From: Paenimyroides viscosum
GTDB lineage: Bacteria > Bacteroidota > Bacteroidia > Flavobacteriales > Flavobacteriaceae
Length of the DNA: 64,000 bases
Direction of reading: 5' to 3'
Assembly: GCF_003858535.1 (NCBI RefSeq)
Contig: NZ_RQTJ01000007.1
Coordinates: 1-64,000 of the forward strand
In this document: piece by piece, positions 48,516 through 58,584 of the stretch
Position numbering within the stretch: the first letter of the stretch is position 1
How the letters are laid out: every line of letters begins with the position of its first letter
Program-made: the position numbers and the translations under genes
Notes under the pieces: generated by a model
The model's database searches: none
What the model saw: the letters and a program-made list of their open reading frames with translations, nothing else
What the model was told of the DNA's origin: nothing

Positions 48516-51500
48516 CTAAAAAGTAAAACCAACACCAAAACTTACCAAACTATTTTCTTTGCTGGTAAAAATTCCTACATGCGCGGTGAACGAATCTAAA
48601 GCGTTTAGCCATAAACCACCGCCGTAACTATTGTACCATTTATTGTTTGGGTTTAAATTGTTCCATATTTTGCCGGTATCGTATCCTGCATAAATACCGT
48701 AACTTAAAGGCAAAATACCATTGGTAATATGTTGCATTTTATAGCGAATATCCTGACTGGTTACAAATGATGTATCGCCCATAAAACGATGTTGACGATA
48801 TCCACGCAAGCCATTATTTGCTCCTAACGTAGCTGCTTGATAAAAATGATAATCATCGCCAAAAATCTTTTCTAATACATAAGTTGATGACCAAGTAAGT
48901 TTTTTATCGTTCGAAATTGGAACAACAAAATTTAGTTTAGAATTCAAATATTGGTGTGTTTTATTAAAATCATCGACAAAAAAACGATTTCCAAACAAAA
49001 GCATAAATCCTAAACCAACCGTTGGTTCTTGTTGATTGTCGTAGTTTTCGAATTGATATTTCAAACGTGCACCAACAAAATCGGTTGTATTGTATGAATC
49101 ATTTAATTTGGTAAACAACTGCTCGTCAATTAAACGGTTATTTGTTTTTTCAATTTTAGTAGATTCATACGTACCTCCGATCAAAAACGAACTTCCGTTT
49201 CTGCCTTTCCATTCATAAGCTGGTTTAAATTCTAATTGCGACGTTCTAACTCGATAATAATTATCTTTAAAAGCACTTTTATCATAAGGTGTTAAATTAT
49301 CAACTCCAAAAAAGTTTCTAGTAAAATTAGACGATGTTGCTAAAGCTTCCACATTCCAATATCCGGCGTTAGAATAATCTTTAAAACTTCCGTTATACGC
49401 TGCAAAGATTCCTGATGTGGCAAAATTGAACTTTAAGCGTAACTGATGTTTCTGCGAATATGGGTTTTGGTTGAACTTTTTCATGGTGTACGTTCCGTTT
49501 AAACCTAACATTACACCGTTGTCGCGATTGTAACCGGCATCGGGCAAAATAGCCAATACATTTAAAGGCGCTTTACGGTAATCATATTGGTTTAAATTGT
49601 ACTGATCGCGCAAAACAACACTTGCATTTCCTTTTTCTTCGATCGTTATTGGTTTTGATGCATAATCGAAAATTTTAGTGCTTGTTTTTGATGTAATATT
49701 ATAAACATCGTTATTTTTACCGCCAATTAATTTTAAACGGATTGATGATTTATCTCCAATAACTTTAATATTATCATCATCATCTAAACCATAAACCCAG
49801 ATTTCTTTAGTTATTTTTGGTAGATATTTGTAAGTTGCCATTAACGTATCGCCCGATTTTTTATTGCGGTAATGATCAACAATTACTTCATTTTTTGATG
49901 TATTTACAATGAACGTATCTTTTTTGTTTGTTCCAACAACAATTCCGTATTTGAATAATTCCTTATAATATTTAGCGGTAAAAGCCACTAATTTTGATCG
50001 GCGTTCTTTTAGAATTTCAATAATATCATCGCTATACTGGTTACGAATTTCGGGTGGCAAACTGTTAAAAGCATCTTCAATAACCTCATCGCTCATTCCC
50101 TTTACTACTTCATCTGCCGTATTTTGCCAATCTTGCAATGTGGTATTTTGTAAAAAAACTTTATCTAAAGGAAATGCCGATTTTGTTATCCAGCGTGGCT
50201 TTCCATAATTACTTTTAAAATGCTGCATGTGGCGCAACGGATTTAATTTATTGGTTAACCTAAGCACTTTTCCGTCAATTTTTGCAAAAGCCTGATCGCG
50301 ATCTCTCGGTATTGGCTGATAAATTACATCATTGCCTACTTTTTGTTCTACCCAACGCCACTGATCGGCATGACGATCCCAATCACCAATTAAAAAATCG
50401 AAAATTCTAGCTCGAAGGTACATTTTATCATCTACCTTATATTTTTCATCTTTTTCTAAATTCACCAATAAATCTTGAGTACTTATAATATCAGAACCGT
50501 TACCAAAAGATGCTACACTTGCCTGAGATTTATGCGGACGTTCTTCTATCATATACAATTCATTCCCATAAGTTTCATTGTATTTTCCCAACGCATTTTG
50601 TTTTGGTACATAATACAATTTAGGATTGGTATGATACAAATTAACAGCACTTGACAACTTGCTTAATATAAATGCCGTATAAGGATGTGATGTGGTGTAA
50701 TAATCATCGATAAAATCAAGCACATACGTATCTTCTAACTTATCTTCGATATAGGTATTTTTAAAAATTGCAGATTGTAAAAATTGTTTAGAACTCTTTC
50801 GCAAACCTCTCATTACATATTGTTTTCCCTCTTTATCTTGTAATCTTAAAGAAAGTGATTGGTTACCACCACCTGAAATGATCGGAGTTAAACCACCATA
50901 CAATGTTTCCAAATTTGCTACGGGAGCATTTACTTCAGTTCCATAAATACTGCGGTAATGGTTGCCAAATAAAAAACGGTAGGTATTAGATTTCTGGGTA
51001 GTTTCGGGTTTATAAACCGACGCTTTTTTATAAGTTTCTGTAACCTCGGGAAATTTTTGATAATAATCATCAGAACACATAATTGATTTTTGAAAAACAA
51101 TTTCATTGCCTGTATCGGTCATTTTATGAATGAATAAATCTACGTTGTTATCATTGTAAACTTTTAAAGTAGCAAATCCCAAGCTACCAATTGTATAGCT
51201 GGTTGGCTGAACGCTTCGTGTTTCCTCGGTTTTAGATCCGGCTCCGCTAATTAATTGTTTAATACCGTCATGCTCTATATACTGCAAATTATGTTCGTGC
51301 CCCGATACAAAAACTACTTGTTCTTGATTTTTTGTCAGTGTTTTTAAACGTTCAACCATTGTTCTGTAATACGTATGCTGCATATCGGCAGGACTTGCAC
51401 CAGCTGTTTTCCGTAAATAATTTCCAATGCTTCCTAAAATAGGCAATGATATATTTTTATAAGGAAAAAGATGATTTCTTGCAGAAAAATATCCACCGTG

Positions 51501-52208
51501 CGATCCGTTGGTAATCATTGGATGATGTATTGCTACAACAGTTACTTTATTTTGATTTTTATTGATTAAACTGCGAAATTCTTCAAAAAAATCTTCACGG
51601 TTTTTAATAGCACTTTCTTCATTAATATTAGGGTGTTTATCCCAATTTTGAATAAACCATTCACTATCAATAGTAATAATTGTAAGTTTTTCGTTCACTT
51701 CAAGTGCATCAATGGCATCGTGTTTTTTAGGTAGAAAAGACTTCTTTCCCAACTTACTTTCCACATATTCTTTCTGTTCTAGCAAACCATCCAACCCATG
51801 ATACCAATCATGGTTTCCAGCTAAAAAAATAGTTTTCCCATTTACAAAATCAGCCAATTTTATTTGGGCATTTAGCTTTTCTTCTGCCAATAAACGATCT
51901 TTATCGCCAACTTTTGGCATTCCTAACGGATAAATATTATCGCCAATAAATAATAAAGTTTTATCGTTGTTATTTTCTTGTAAATACCCTTGAACCGTTT
52001 GTAATAATTGTTGCCCTTGTGGTTCATTTGCGTTGCCGGCATCGCCTACCACAACAATTTCATGCAATAATTCGCCTTGAACTTCGTTAGTTATCATATC
52101 ACGAGAAAAATCCTTACCAACTTGTTCATGAAAAGATGCACACGCATTTAATAAAAAAATGATAAAAGCAAAAGTGAGAATCTTTGCTATATGTAAGTTA
52201 ATTTTCAT
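48516..52208 (-). CDS. Calcineurin-like phosphoesterase fused to an outer-membrane beta-barrel
   Basis: About 1230 residues. The start at 52208 gives a lipoprotein signal (FAFIIFLLNAC, lipid Cys at about 23); the upstream ATG at 52262 would run into the divergent gene. Residues about 50-360 are a metallophosphoesterase with VVGDAG (Asp56), IGDNIYP (Asp90), GNHDW (132-134), AIHHPM and SGHEHN. A middle region with WRWVEQKVG and QPIPRDRDQAFAK follows. The last 350 residues read as amphipathic strands of a surface-antigen (Omp85/D15-like) barrel, ending in GVGFTF. It is presumably anchored in the outer membrane and acts on a phosphate ester. The substrate is unknown. Confidence 0.8.
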   Translation of the reverse strand: MKINLHIAKILTFAFIIFLLNACASFHEQVGKDFSRDMITNEVQGELLHEIVVVGDAGNANEPQGQQLLQTVQGYLQENNNDKTLLFIGDNIYPLGMPKVGDKDRLLAEEKLNAQIKLADFVNGKTIFLAGNHDWYHGLDGLLEQKEYVESKLGKKSFLPKKHDAIDALEVNEKLTIITIDSEWFIQNWDKHPNINEESAIKNREDFFEEFRSLINKNQNKVTVVAIHHPMITNGSHGGYFSARNHLFPYKNISLPILGSIGNYLRKTAGASPADMQHTYYRTMVERLKTLTKNQEQVVFVSGHEHNLQYIEHDGIKQLISGAGSKTEETRSVQPTSYTIGSLGFATLKVYNDNNVDLFIHKMTDTGNEIVFQKSIMCSDDYYQKFPEVTETYKKASVYKPETTQKSNTYRFLFGNHYRSIYGTEVNAPVANLETLYGGLTPIISGGGNQSLSLRLQDKEGKQYVMRGLRKSSKQFLQSAIFKNTYIEDKLEDTYVLDFIDDYYTTSHPYTAFILSKLSSAVNLYHTNPKLYYVPKQNALGKYNETYGNELYMIEERPHKSQASVASFGNGSDIISTQDLLVNLEKDEKYKVDDKMYLRARIFDFLIGDWDRHADQWRWVEQKVGNDVIYQPIPRDRDQAFAKIDGKVLRLTNKLNPLRHMQHFKSNYGKPRWITKSAFPLDKVFLQNTTLQDWQNTADEVVKGMSDEVIEDAFNSLPPEIRNQYSDDIIEILKERRSKLVAFTAKYYKELFKYGIVVGTNKKDTFIVNTSKNEVIVDHYRNKKSGDTLMATYKYLPKITKEIWVYGLDDDDNIKVIGDKSSIRLKLIGGKNNDVYNITSKTSTKIFDYASKPITIEEKGNASVVLRDQYNLNQYDYRKAPLNVLAILPDAGYNRDNGVMLGLNGTYTMKKFNQNPYSQKHQLRLKFNFATSGIFAAYNGSFKDYSNAGYWNVEALATSSNFTRNFFGVDNLTPYDKSAFKDNYYRVRTSQLEFKPAYEWKGRNGSSFLIGGTYESTKIEKTNNRLIDEQLFTKLNDSYNTTDFVGARLKYQFENYDNQQEPTVGLGFMLLFGNRFFVDDFNKTHQYLNSKLNFVVPISNDKKLTWSSTYVLEKIFGDDYHFYQAATLGANNGLRGYRQHRFMGDTSFVTSQDIRYKMQHITNGILPLSYGIYAGYDTGKIWNNLNPNNKWYNSYGGGLWLNALDSFTAHVGIFTSKENSLVSFGVGFTF

Positions 52209-52234
52209 AATTTTAAAGTGTAAAAAATTCATCA

Positions 52235-53416
52235 ATGGAACTTTTATTAAAAGCCGAGGCATACATTTTTAACCTATTCAAAGATAAACTATCTTCTGAA
52301 TATATTTATCATGATTATTTACATACTTTACGAGTAGTAACTGCGGTAAATGAACTGATAAAAGGCGAGCGTATTTTAGAGCCCGATGCTACAAATTTAA
52401 AGCTTGCAGCTTGGTTCCATGATGCAGGATACATTTTGGGTTGCGATAATCATGAAGAAAGAAGTTGTGAAATTTTTAAAGATTTTATTAAAGAATACAC
52501 GTTTAAAAATGTAGATATTGAACAAGTTTGTAGCTTGATTTTAGCCACTAAATGTGTGCATTTTCCAACAAATTTATTGGAAATGTGTATGAAAGATGCC
52601 GATTTTTATCATTTCACCTTAGATAATTACAGTGAACTTGCAGATTTACTTAAAAAGGAAATTGAAACAACGTGCACACAGCAATTAACCGATGTTGATT
52701 GGTGTACCCAGAATTTAAATGTTTTAAGTAAAAATCATTATTATTTTACAGATTATGCTAAAGAAAATTGGCAACCAAAAAAAGAACAAAATATATTTAA
52801 GCTTCGCGAAAATTTAGATAAATTAAAACTTAACAAAAAAAGTAAGAATAAACAAATTAAAGAGAAAAAACTCGAGAAATTAGATCGACCGGAAAGAGGC
52901 ATTGAAACACTTTTTCGTACAACTTTAAACAATCATACCCAATTAAGTGCCATTGCAGATAGTAAAGCAAATATTTTACTATCGGTAAATTCTATTATTA
53001 TATCTATTTCGTTAACGGCAATTATTCCAAAATTAGACAGTCCTAGTAATGCACATTTAATTATACCCACATTTATATTACTGATTTTCAGTGTTATTAC
53101 AATTGTTTATACCATTTTAGCAACCAAACCTAAAGTAAGTTCTAACAGCATTACTAAACAAGATATTGAACAACGCAAAGCCAATATTTTGTTTTTTGGA
53201 AACTTTCATCAACTACCATTAACCGATTTTAATGATGCTATGAACGATTTAATGAAAGACCGTGATTATTTGTACGATACATTGATAAAAGATTTGTACT
53301 ATTTAGGATTGGTTTTAAATAAAAAATACAGAATGTTAAGCATTTCATACACCGTTTTTATGTACGGAATTATTATATCGGTAGCTGCTTTTTGTATCGC
53401 TTTTATACGAATTTAG
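52235..53416 (+). CDS. HD-domain phosphohydrolase fused to a PycTM (Pycsar effector-like) domain
   Basis: 393 residues. Residues about 15-190 are an HD metal-dependent phosphohydrolase (HDYLHTLRV, HD at 62-63 in WFHDAGYI, then DAD at 121-123). A basic Lys-rich linker (about 195-220) leads to a domain with ETLFRTTLNNHTQLSAIADSKANILLSVNS, two adjacent helices (about 245-297) and a last helix at the C-terminus. This matches the transmembrane effector domain named for Pycsar antiphage systems. No pyrimidine cyclase gene is near. It might bind or degrade a nucleotide signal at the membrane. Its 3' end overlaps the convergent gene by 14 bases. Confidence 0.8.
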   Translation: MELLLKAEAYIFNLFKDKLSSEYIYHDYLHTLRVVTAVNELIKGERILEPDATNLKLAAWFHDAGYILGCDNHEERSCEIFKDFIKEYTFKNVDIEQVCSLILATKCVHFPTNLLEMCMKDADFYHFTLDNYSELADLLKKEIETTCTQQLTDVDWCTQNLNVLSKNHYYFTDYAKENWQPKKEQNIFKLRENLDKLKLNKKSKNKQIKEKKLEKLDRPERGIETLFRTTLNNHTQLSAIADSKANILLSVNSIIISISLTAIIPKLDSPSNAHLIIPTFILLIFSVITIVYTILATKPKVSSNSITKQDIEQRKANILFFGNFHQLPLTDFNDAMNDLMKDRDYLYDTLIKDLYYLGLVLNKKYRMLSISYTVFMYGIIISVAAFCIAFIRI

Positions 53417-55793
53417 TTAAGTAATCTACATAATTTGTATAAGAGAATATTTTAAAATTATCATTGTTAAAATGGGTATTAATTGTTACACGCAAAGCTT
53501 TTAGATCAGTAATATCTTGTAAATCTTCAACGGTGATATCTTCTGTTTCGCCTATAAAATAATCTTGATTCTTTAAAAAATCTATATAACTTAAATAATC
53601 TTTTTTATCGGTTTCGTTTAAATAAACAATGGTTAATTTATTGGCTTGTACCAAACGTTCGTTTGTATTTTTAACCATTGCTTTCGCCAAACGTTTTTTA
53701 ATCACTTCAAAACGAATATCGTCATTATTTTCTACATCAAATCTTTTTTCATCTAATCTAAATTTAATAAAAATAGGTTCATTGTAAACTAAAATTAAGC
53801 TGGTTAAATCCATATCAAAACTTAAATTCTGCTTTAAATCTTGATGCATTATCACCACTTTACACATAACCTGCAGCTGCCATAAACGCAAATTATACAA
53901 ATACATAGAATCGTAAATTTGTGTAGGTGAAATACTACTGCCTATATACAAGTTATGCTCTACGCCATCGGTTCTGAATCGTTCAAAATAATGTGGATAA
54001 ACGGTTTGCACAGCAGTTTGTTCAGAATCTAAAACATCGGTTAAAAGCTTATTAACAGTTTGTATAGCTAAATCGTATTTTTTACGCTGATGCCAAAAGC
54101 GCTGGTGTTTTTCATCTAACTGCTTATTGTATTTTTGAATAATGTTATGATATTCCTCTTTCTCACTTAACTGTTTAAATAACGGATGAATAGTATCTAT
54201 AATATATCTATGAATCTGTGCTTCGGCTACAAACTGATGTGTTTTTAACTGATTTTGAAAGAAAACGATTTCATTGATACGTTGCTGAAACAACAAATTT
54301 TCTTCTTTTGGTTTAATAAATTCCAGCACATTCATAATTTCTTTTAACTGCCTGCGTAAATCGGTAAGCATAGCTTTGTTTCTAAATTTTGTAGAAGACT
54401 GAATATCGGTTTCACCATACAACGGAAAAATATTTTCGAATTCAATTTCTTTTAAAACCGTTTCTGTTTTGTGAGTTTTGGCAAAATAATAGTTTTTTGC
54501 TTGTTCTTCAAATTTCCAGTTTACACTCGGGTGAAATGCAGTATATTCTCGCTGAATAATGGCATCTAATTCATTTTTAATATCAATTTGATATTTTATA
54601 AATGTGTCATTAATTAACGGCATTACATCATTAAGTTTATTAGCATTAACCGTGTGCAAGGCAAAAGGAATGCTGCTGGTAATTTCTACGTATGCCTGAT
54701 AAGAATCGGTTTTTTTAATAGGTGCCAAAATAAAACTGCGAATGCCTTTAGTTTGTAGATAATCTAAATACGGAATCCATTCTTTGTGGTTGTACAACTC
54801 TAAAATATCGGTAACACAGTAATAATCAACCGTATTATTAAATTGTTTAAAGAATTTTTTCGCAGCACTTAAAATTTCTTTTGAAACAGTTGCAGATACA
54901 TGAAAATAGCTTTTAAAATTGACTACTAAAGGCAATTCAATAAAATCATACAAAACATCGTTTACAAAGAAAATACCGTAATCTATACTTTTCTCTTTAA
55001 ATATCGATCTAAAAATTTGTTTACCTTCGGCCAAACTCATACCTTCTTGTCCGGGTTTCAACAGATTTGTTTTAATGCTTGATATGGTATTCTCTATGGT
55101 AACATCGGTCAGCGTAATAATTCCAAAACCTTTAAGAATCCAGCTATGTATTGGGAATTTTTCTTTCCACACAGAAATATCGTTGTAACTGCGTTTTAAA
55201 ACTTTAATATCATCTTGTGTTATTTTTAATGCTTTATCTGTCGGAATCAACTCTGTAAAATCGCCATTAAATGTAATTCTATAGTGTTTTATTACTCCGT
55301 TTTTATCTGGAATATCGTAAAACATGGGGCGCGACAAATCAAAATTTTCACCATAACAACTGTTTAAAATTAAACAACAACTAAAAATATAATACTGATC
55401 GTTGTTAAAATCGCGAAAATTAATTTCGAAATCCTCTCCTGCTTCGCTGATTATTTTTTGAAAACGCTGAGTAAAATTAAAGTTGAAGTTTTGAAAAGGT
55501 AAACTCACCGCTTTTATTTCATTTGCTGTTAATGCTGTAGGAAATAAATCTGCCAACAAATTATGAATCAACGGTAAATTGTTATAAATAAGTTTTCTAG
55601 ATGTAATACCATCATACAATTCGGGCACTTTAGCAACTTCAGCCAGTAATGACTGTGCGTAAATTGCACGATAAGGCGTTTCGGTTTCCTTAGCGATTTC
55701 TTTTAACGCATCAATAACTTTATGGAAAGAAATTACAGAATAAAATGGACTTTGATTAAAATAATCGATACCTAAATTCAACTCGTCACTCAT
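53403..55793 (-). CDS. Large conserved protein, possibly GAF-containing
   Basis: 796 residues, no signal peptide and no membrane segment, so probably cytoplasmic. A region at about 290-420 (FHVSATVSKEILSAAKKF, then a segment ending RSFILAPI) has the alternating pattern of a GAF-type sensor domain, and a long helical, partly coiled-coil stretch follows at about 470-590. I cannot name a catalytic motif. Similar proteins of this length exist in flavobacteria without a known role. It is convergent with the HD-PycTM gene, overlapping it by 14 bases. Confidence 0.6.
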   Translation of the reverse strand: MSDELNLGIDYFNQSPFYSVISFHKVIDALKEIAKETETPYRAIYAQSLLAEVAKVPELYDGITSRKLIYNNLPLIHNLLADLFPTALTANEIKAVSLPFQNFNFNFTQRFQKIISEAGEDFEINFRDFNNDQYYIFSCCLILNSCYGENFDLSRPMFYDIPDKNGVIKHYRITFNGDFTELIPTDKALKITQDDIKVLKRSYNDISVWKEKFPIHSWILKGFGIITLTDVTIENTISSIKTNLLKPGQEGMSLAEGKQIFRSIFKEKSIDYGIFFVNDVLYDFIELPLVVNFKSYFHVSATVSKEILSAAKKFFKQFNNTVDYYCVTDILELYNHKEWIPYLDYLQTKGIRSFILAPIKKTDSYQAYVEITSSIPFALHTVNANKLNDVMPLINDTFIKYQIDIKNELDAIIQREYTAFHPSVNWKFEEQAKNYYFAKTHKTETVLKEIEFENIFPLYGETDIQSSTKFRNKAMLTDLRRQLKEIMNVLEFIKPKEENLLFQQRINEIVFFQNQLKTHQFVAEAQIHRYIIDTIHPLFKQLSEKEEYHNIIQKYNKQLDEKHQRFWHQRKKYDLAIQTVNKLLTDVLDSEQTAVQTVYPHYFERFRTDGVEHNLYIGSSISPTQIYDSMYLYNLRLWQLQVMCKVVIMHQDLKQNLSFDMDLTSLILVYNEPIFIKFRLDEKRFDVENNDDIRFEVIKKRLAKAMVKNTNERLVQANKLTIVYLNETDKKDYLSYIDFLKNQDYFIGETEDITVEDLQDITDLKALRVTINTHFNNDNFKIFSYTNYVDYLTKFV

Positions 55794-55851
55794 AAATTAA
55801 CAGCTTTTTACAAATGTACAATTTTGAGTGGTTTGTTTTATTTTGAACAAC

Positions 55852-55888
55852 TAATAAAAAAAACGAACACTAATTAAAGTGTTCGTTT
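55852..55888 (-). terminator. Terminator of the DUF1573 gene
   Basis: Eleven-base stem AAACGAACACT (55861-55871) with AGTGTTCGTTT (55878-55888). On the minus strand it runs into eight or more Ts. Confidence 0.8.
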
Positions 55889-55915
55889 AAAAACTAAATT
55901 TGGGCAAGTAATTAA

Positions 55916-56326
55916 TTATTTTGCCACAACTGTTCCTTTGAATGTTAATTGTTTTGATGAATCGCTGTCGCTGGTCGTTACAGTTACAGTTTTTGTAAAA
56001 GCACCAACACCCGCCGCATTATAAATCGCATTTACATATCCTGTTTTTCCAGGAGCGATTGATTCTTTACTGTAATCAGTAGCTGTACAACCACAAGCCG
56101 CTCTTACAGCAGTTATTAAAACTGGTTTTGAAGTAGTATTTTTAAATTCAAACGGAATGGTTTTAGGTGTTCCTTGTGGAATTTGTCCAACATCAATTGT
56201 TTCAGCTTTCCATGAAATCACAACATCAGCTACATTTTCTATAATTTTGCTTACATTTAAAACGGATGCCGAAGCTGGAATTACTGCTAACATTAGTGCA
56301 ATTACTGAGATTTTTAAAATTTTCAT
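55916..56326 (-). CDS. DUF1573 exported protein
   Basis: 136 residues. A signal peptide (MKILKISVIALMLAVIPASA) is followed by a single immunoglobulin-like DUF1573 domain with VGQIPQGTPKTIPFEFKNTT, AACGCTATDYSKE and IAPGKTGYVNAIYN. Such proteins are abundant in the Bacteroidota envelope and lack a known function. It lies head to head with the two-component system, and a -7 box sits 45 bases upstream. Confidence 0.85.
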   Translation of the reverse strand: MKILKISVIALMLAVIPASASVLNVSKIIENVADVVISWKAETIDVGQIPQGTPKTIPFEFKNTTSKPVLITAVRAACGCTATDYSKESIAPGKTGYVNAIYNAAGVGAFTKTVTVTTSDSDSSKQLTFKGTVVAK

Positions 56327-56370
56327 AATTAATAATTTAAAGATTAAACTAATTTTGATTTGTTATAGAA

Positions 56371-56378
56371 CAAAAGTA
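56371..56378 (-). promoter_or_regulatory. Candidate -7 element of the DUF1573 gene
   Basis: TACTTTTG on the minus strand (CAAAAGTA on the plus strand) matches TAnnTTTG and leaves a leader of about 40 bases. No convincing -33 box was found. Confidence 0.4.
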
Positions 56379-56505
56379 TTAAGTCATTCATTTGTCTATT
56401 GTTAACCGCTTTCAATCTTTTGTTAATGAGTTGTTAATCGTAAATAAATTGGCTTCATTTTAATTAATATTGCTTTGTGTAATCAATATTATAGAGAAAT
56501 TTCTA

Positions 56506-57762
56506 TTGAAAATAAAAAAACTTAATATCATCATTGCTTTAGGATTGGTTGCAACCATTGGTATTCTAATTGTTCAACTTATCTGGACTTACAAATCATT
56601 TACGTTAGAAGAAAAGAAATTTTCGCAGAAAATTCATATTGCATTGTTAGAAGTTGCTCGTAAATTATATGAAAACAATGGACATGAATTTGCGAATAAA
56701 GATTTGATTCAGAGGGTTTCAAACGATTATTACATCGTTAATGTAAATGACAATATTGAACCCAAAGTTCTAGAACATTACCTTAAAACCGAATTTTCTA
56801 AATTTAACATCGTAACTGATTATGAATATGCGATTTACAATTGCGAAAGTGACGATATGATGTATGGAAAATACATTTCGATTGATGATGATTTAAAACC
56901 GAAAAAGACAATTGAATTCCCAAAATCAAATGAGTTGGTTTATTATTTTGCGATTCGTTTTCCACAAGAAACTTCCTATTTAATCAGTTCTTTGCGGTTT
57001 TGGTTTATTCTATCTTTTGCGTTAATTGTTATTCTTTTAGTTTATGTTTATTCAATTTATACGATTATCCAACATAAAAAATATTCGGAATTGCAGCGTG
57101 ATTTCATCAACAATATGACCCACGAATTCAAAACGCCTCTATCCTCTATTCTACTCGCATCCAACTACTTGAGTAATCAAGATGCAATTAAAAATGATAC
57201 AAAACTGGAAACTTATACTTCCATCATCACAACACAAGGAAAAAAACTTAATAATCATATTGAAAAAATACTGAATATCGCTAGAAATGATGAATTTGCA
57301 TTGGCAATCAATCCTATAAAAATAAAATTGCTTCCATTTTTGAGTGATATTGTAGAACCGCTGCAATTAAAACATGAAAATTTAAAAATTGAAATTGATG
57401 TTAATGCTAACGAAACAATTTTTGCTGATGAATTTCATTTTACAAATGTCGTACACAATTTAATTGATAATTCCATTAAATACAGCGAAGAAAAACCGGA
57501 AATAAAAATAACATCAACCCGCAAAGACAAAGAATTGAAATTGGAATTTGCAGATAATGGAATTGGAATTCCGCCAAAAAATATTTCTTTTATATTTGAT
57601 AAATTTCACCGCGTTTCCAACAAAAAAAGTACTGAAGTGAATGGTTTTGGCTTGGGTTTATTTTATGTAAAAAAGATTGTACAACAGCATCATTGGAAGA
57701 TTTCTGCAAGAAACAATCCTAATAAAGGTTTAACGATTTCAATCACTTTTCCTAATTCTTAA
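56506..57762 (+). CDS. Sensor histidine kinase
   Basis: About 418 residues from a TTG at 56506, chosen because the protein then begins with KIKKLNIII and the first helix; another TTG at 56470 would add 12 residues. Two membrane helices (about 5-25 and 160-185) bracket a periplasmic sensor region. The phospho-accepting His206 is in NNMTHEFKTPLSSIL, followed by the N box HNLIDNSIKY, DNGIGIPP and GFGLGLFYVKKIV of the ATPase domain. It is paired with the response regulator four bases downstream. The signal is unknown. Confidence 0.9.
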   Translation: MKIKKLNIIIALGLVATIGILIVQLIWTYKSFTLEEKKFSQKIHIALLEVARKLYENNGHEFANKDLIQRVSNDYYIVNVNDNIEPKVLEHYLKTEFSKFNIVTDYEYAIYNCESDDMMYGKYISIDDDLKPKKTIEFPKSNELVYYFAIRFPQETSYLISSLRFWFILSFALIVILLVYVYSIYTIIQHKKYSELQRDFINNMTHEFKTPLSSILLASNYLSNQDAIKNDTKLETYTSIITTQGKKLNNHIEKILNIARNDEFALAINPIKIKLLPFLSDIVEPLQLKHENLKIEIDVNANETIFADEFHFTNVVHNLIDNSIKYSEEKPEIKITSTRKDKELKLEFADNGIGIPPKNISFIFDKFHRVSNKKSTEVNGFGLGLFYVKKIVQQHHWKISARNNPNKGLTISITFPNS

Positions 57763-57765
57763 ACA

Positions 57766-58443
57766 ATGAAATATAGAATTTTATACGCTGAAGACGATGA
57801 AACTATTGCATTTTTAACGCAAGATAGTTTGCAACCAAACTATGAGGTGGTCCATTGTACGGACGGAAAATCGGCTTTGGAAAAGTTCAAATCTGATTTA
57901 TTTGATATTTGTTTGTTTGACATTATGATGCCAAAATTAGACGGATTTGAATTGGCGCAGGAAATAAGAAATCTTGATTCTGAAATCCCTATCATCTTTA
58001 TTTCAGCCAAAACATTAAAAGAAGATAAAATTAAAGGTTTGAAAATTGGCGCAGATGATTATCTTGTAAAACCTTTCAGCATTGAAGAATTAATCCTGAA
58101 AATTGAAATTTTCCTAAAAAGAACACAGAAAAATAACTCCGAAACTTATCTACCAAAAGTCGGGAAATATACTTTTGACACAAAAAATTATAAACTTATT
58201 TTTGAAAATGAAACTGTTACACTCACTCAACGTGAATCGGAACTGCTGAATTATTTCATTAACCATAAAAATACAGTTGTAAAACGCGAAGAAATATTGA
58301 AAGCACTTTGGGGTGACGATGATTATTTCATGGGAAGAAGTTTAGATGTTTTTATATCAAGGCTTCGTAAAATTTTTGCAGATGATGATTCTGTTTCAAT
58401 TGAAAATTTGCATGGAATAGGCTTTAAGTTTTTTGAAAGGTAG
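57766..58443 (+). CDS. OmpR-type response regulator
   Basis: 225 residues. The receiver domain has the acidic pocket AEDDE (9-12), phosphorylation site Asp52 (LFDIMMPKLDG) and the conserved Lys in LVKPFS. The C-terminal winged helix (about 130-225) is of the OmpR/PhoB type (LTQRESELLNYF, SLDVFISRLRKIF). It forms a two-component system with the upstream kinase. The targets are unknown; the DUF1573 gene and the secreted protease are neighbours. Confidence 0.92.
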   Translation: MKYRILYAEDDETIAFLTQDSLQPNYEVVHCTDGKSALEKFKSDLFDICLFDIMMPKLDGFELAQEIRNLDSEIPIIFISAKTLKEDKIKGLKIGADDYLVKPFSIEELILKIEIFLKRTQKNNSETYLPKVGKYTFDTKNYKLIFENETVTLTQRESELLNYFINHKNTVVKREEILKALWGDDDYFMGRSLDVFISRLRKIFADDDSVSIENLHGIGFKFFER

Positions 58444-58559
58444 TATAGTAATTTCACAATCTGTTATTTAATAGTAAGTAGATATAAGTTTGATTTTAAA
58501 TTTAATCAAAAAAATAACAACTTTATTTATTAAACGAATCAAACATGTTAATTTTTATT

Positions 58560-58567
58560 TATTTTTG
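58560..58567 (+). promoter_or_regulatory. Candidate -7 element of the secreted protease gene
   Basis: TATTTTTG, 17 bases before the ATG at 58585, fits TAnnTTTG. No TTTG is present at the -33 spacing. Confidence 0.4.
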
Positions 58568-58584
58568 ACAAAAAATAACAATAT

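Noticed and set aside
52235..53416. A complete Pycsar defence operon
   Set aside because: No pyrimidine cyclase gene is adjacent in either direction, so only an effector-like domain can be claimed.
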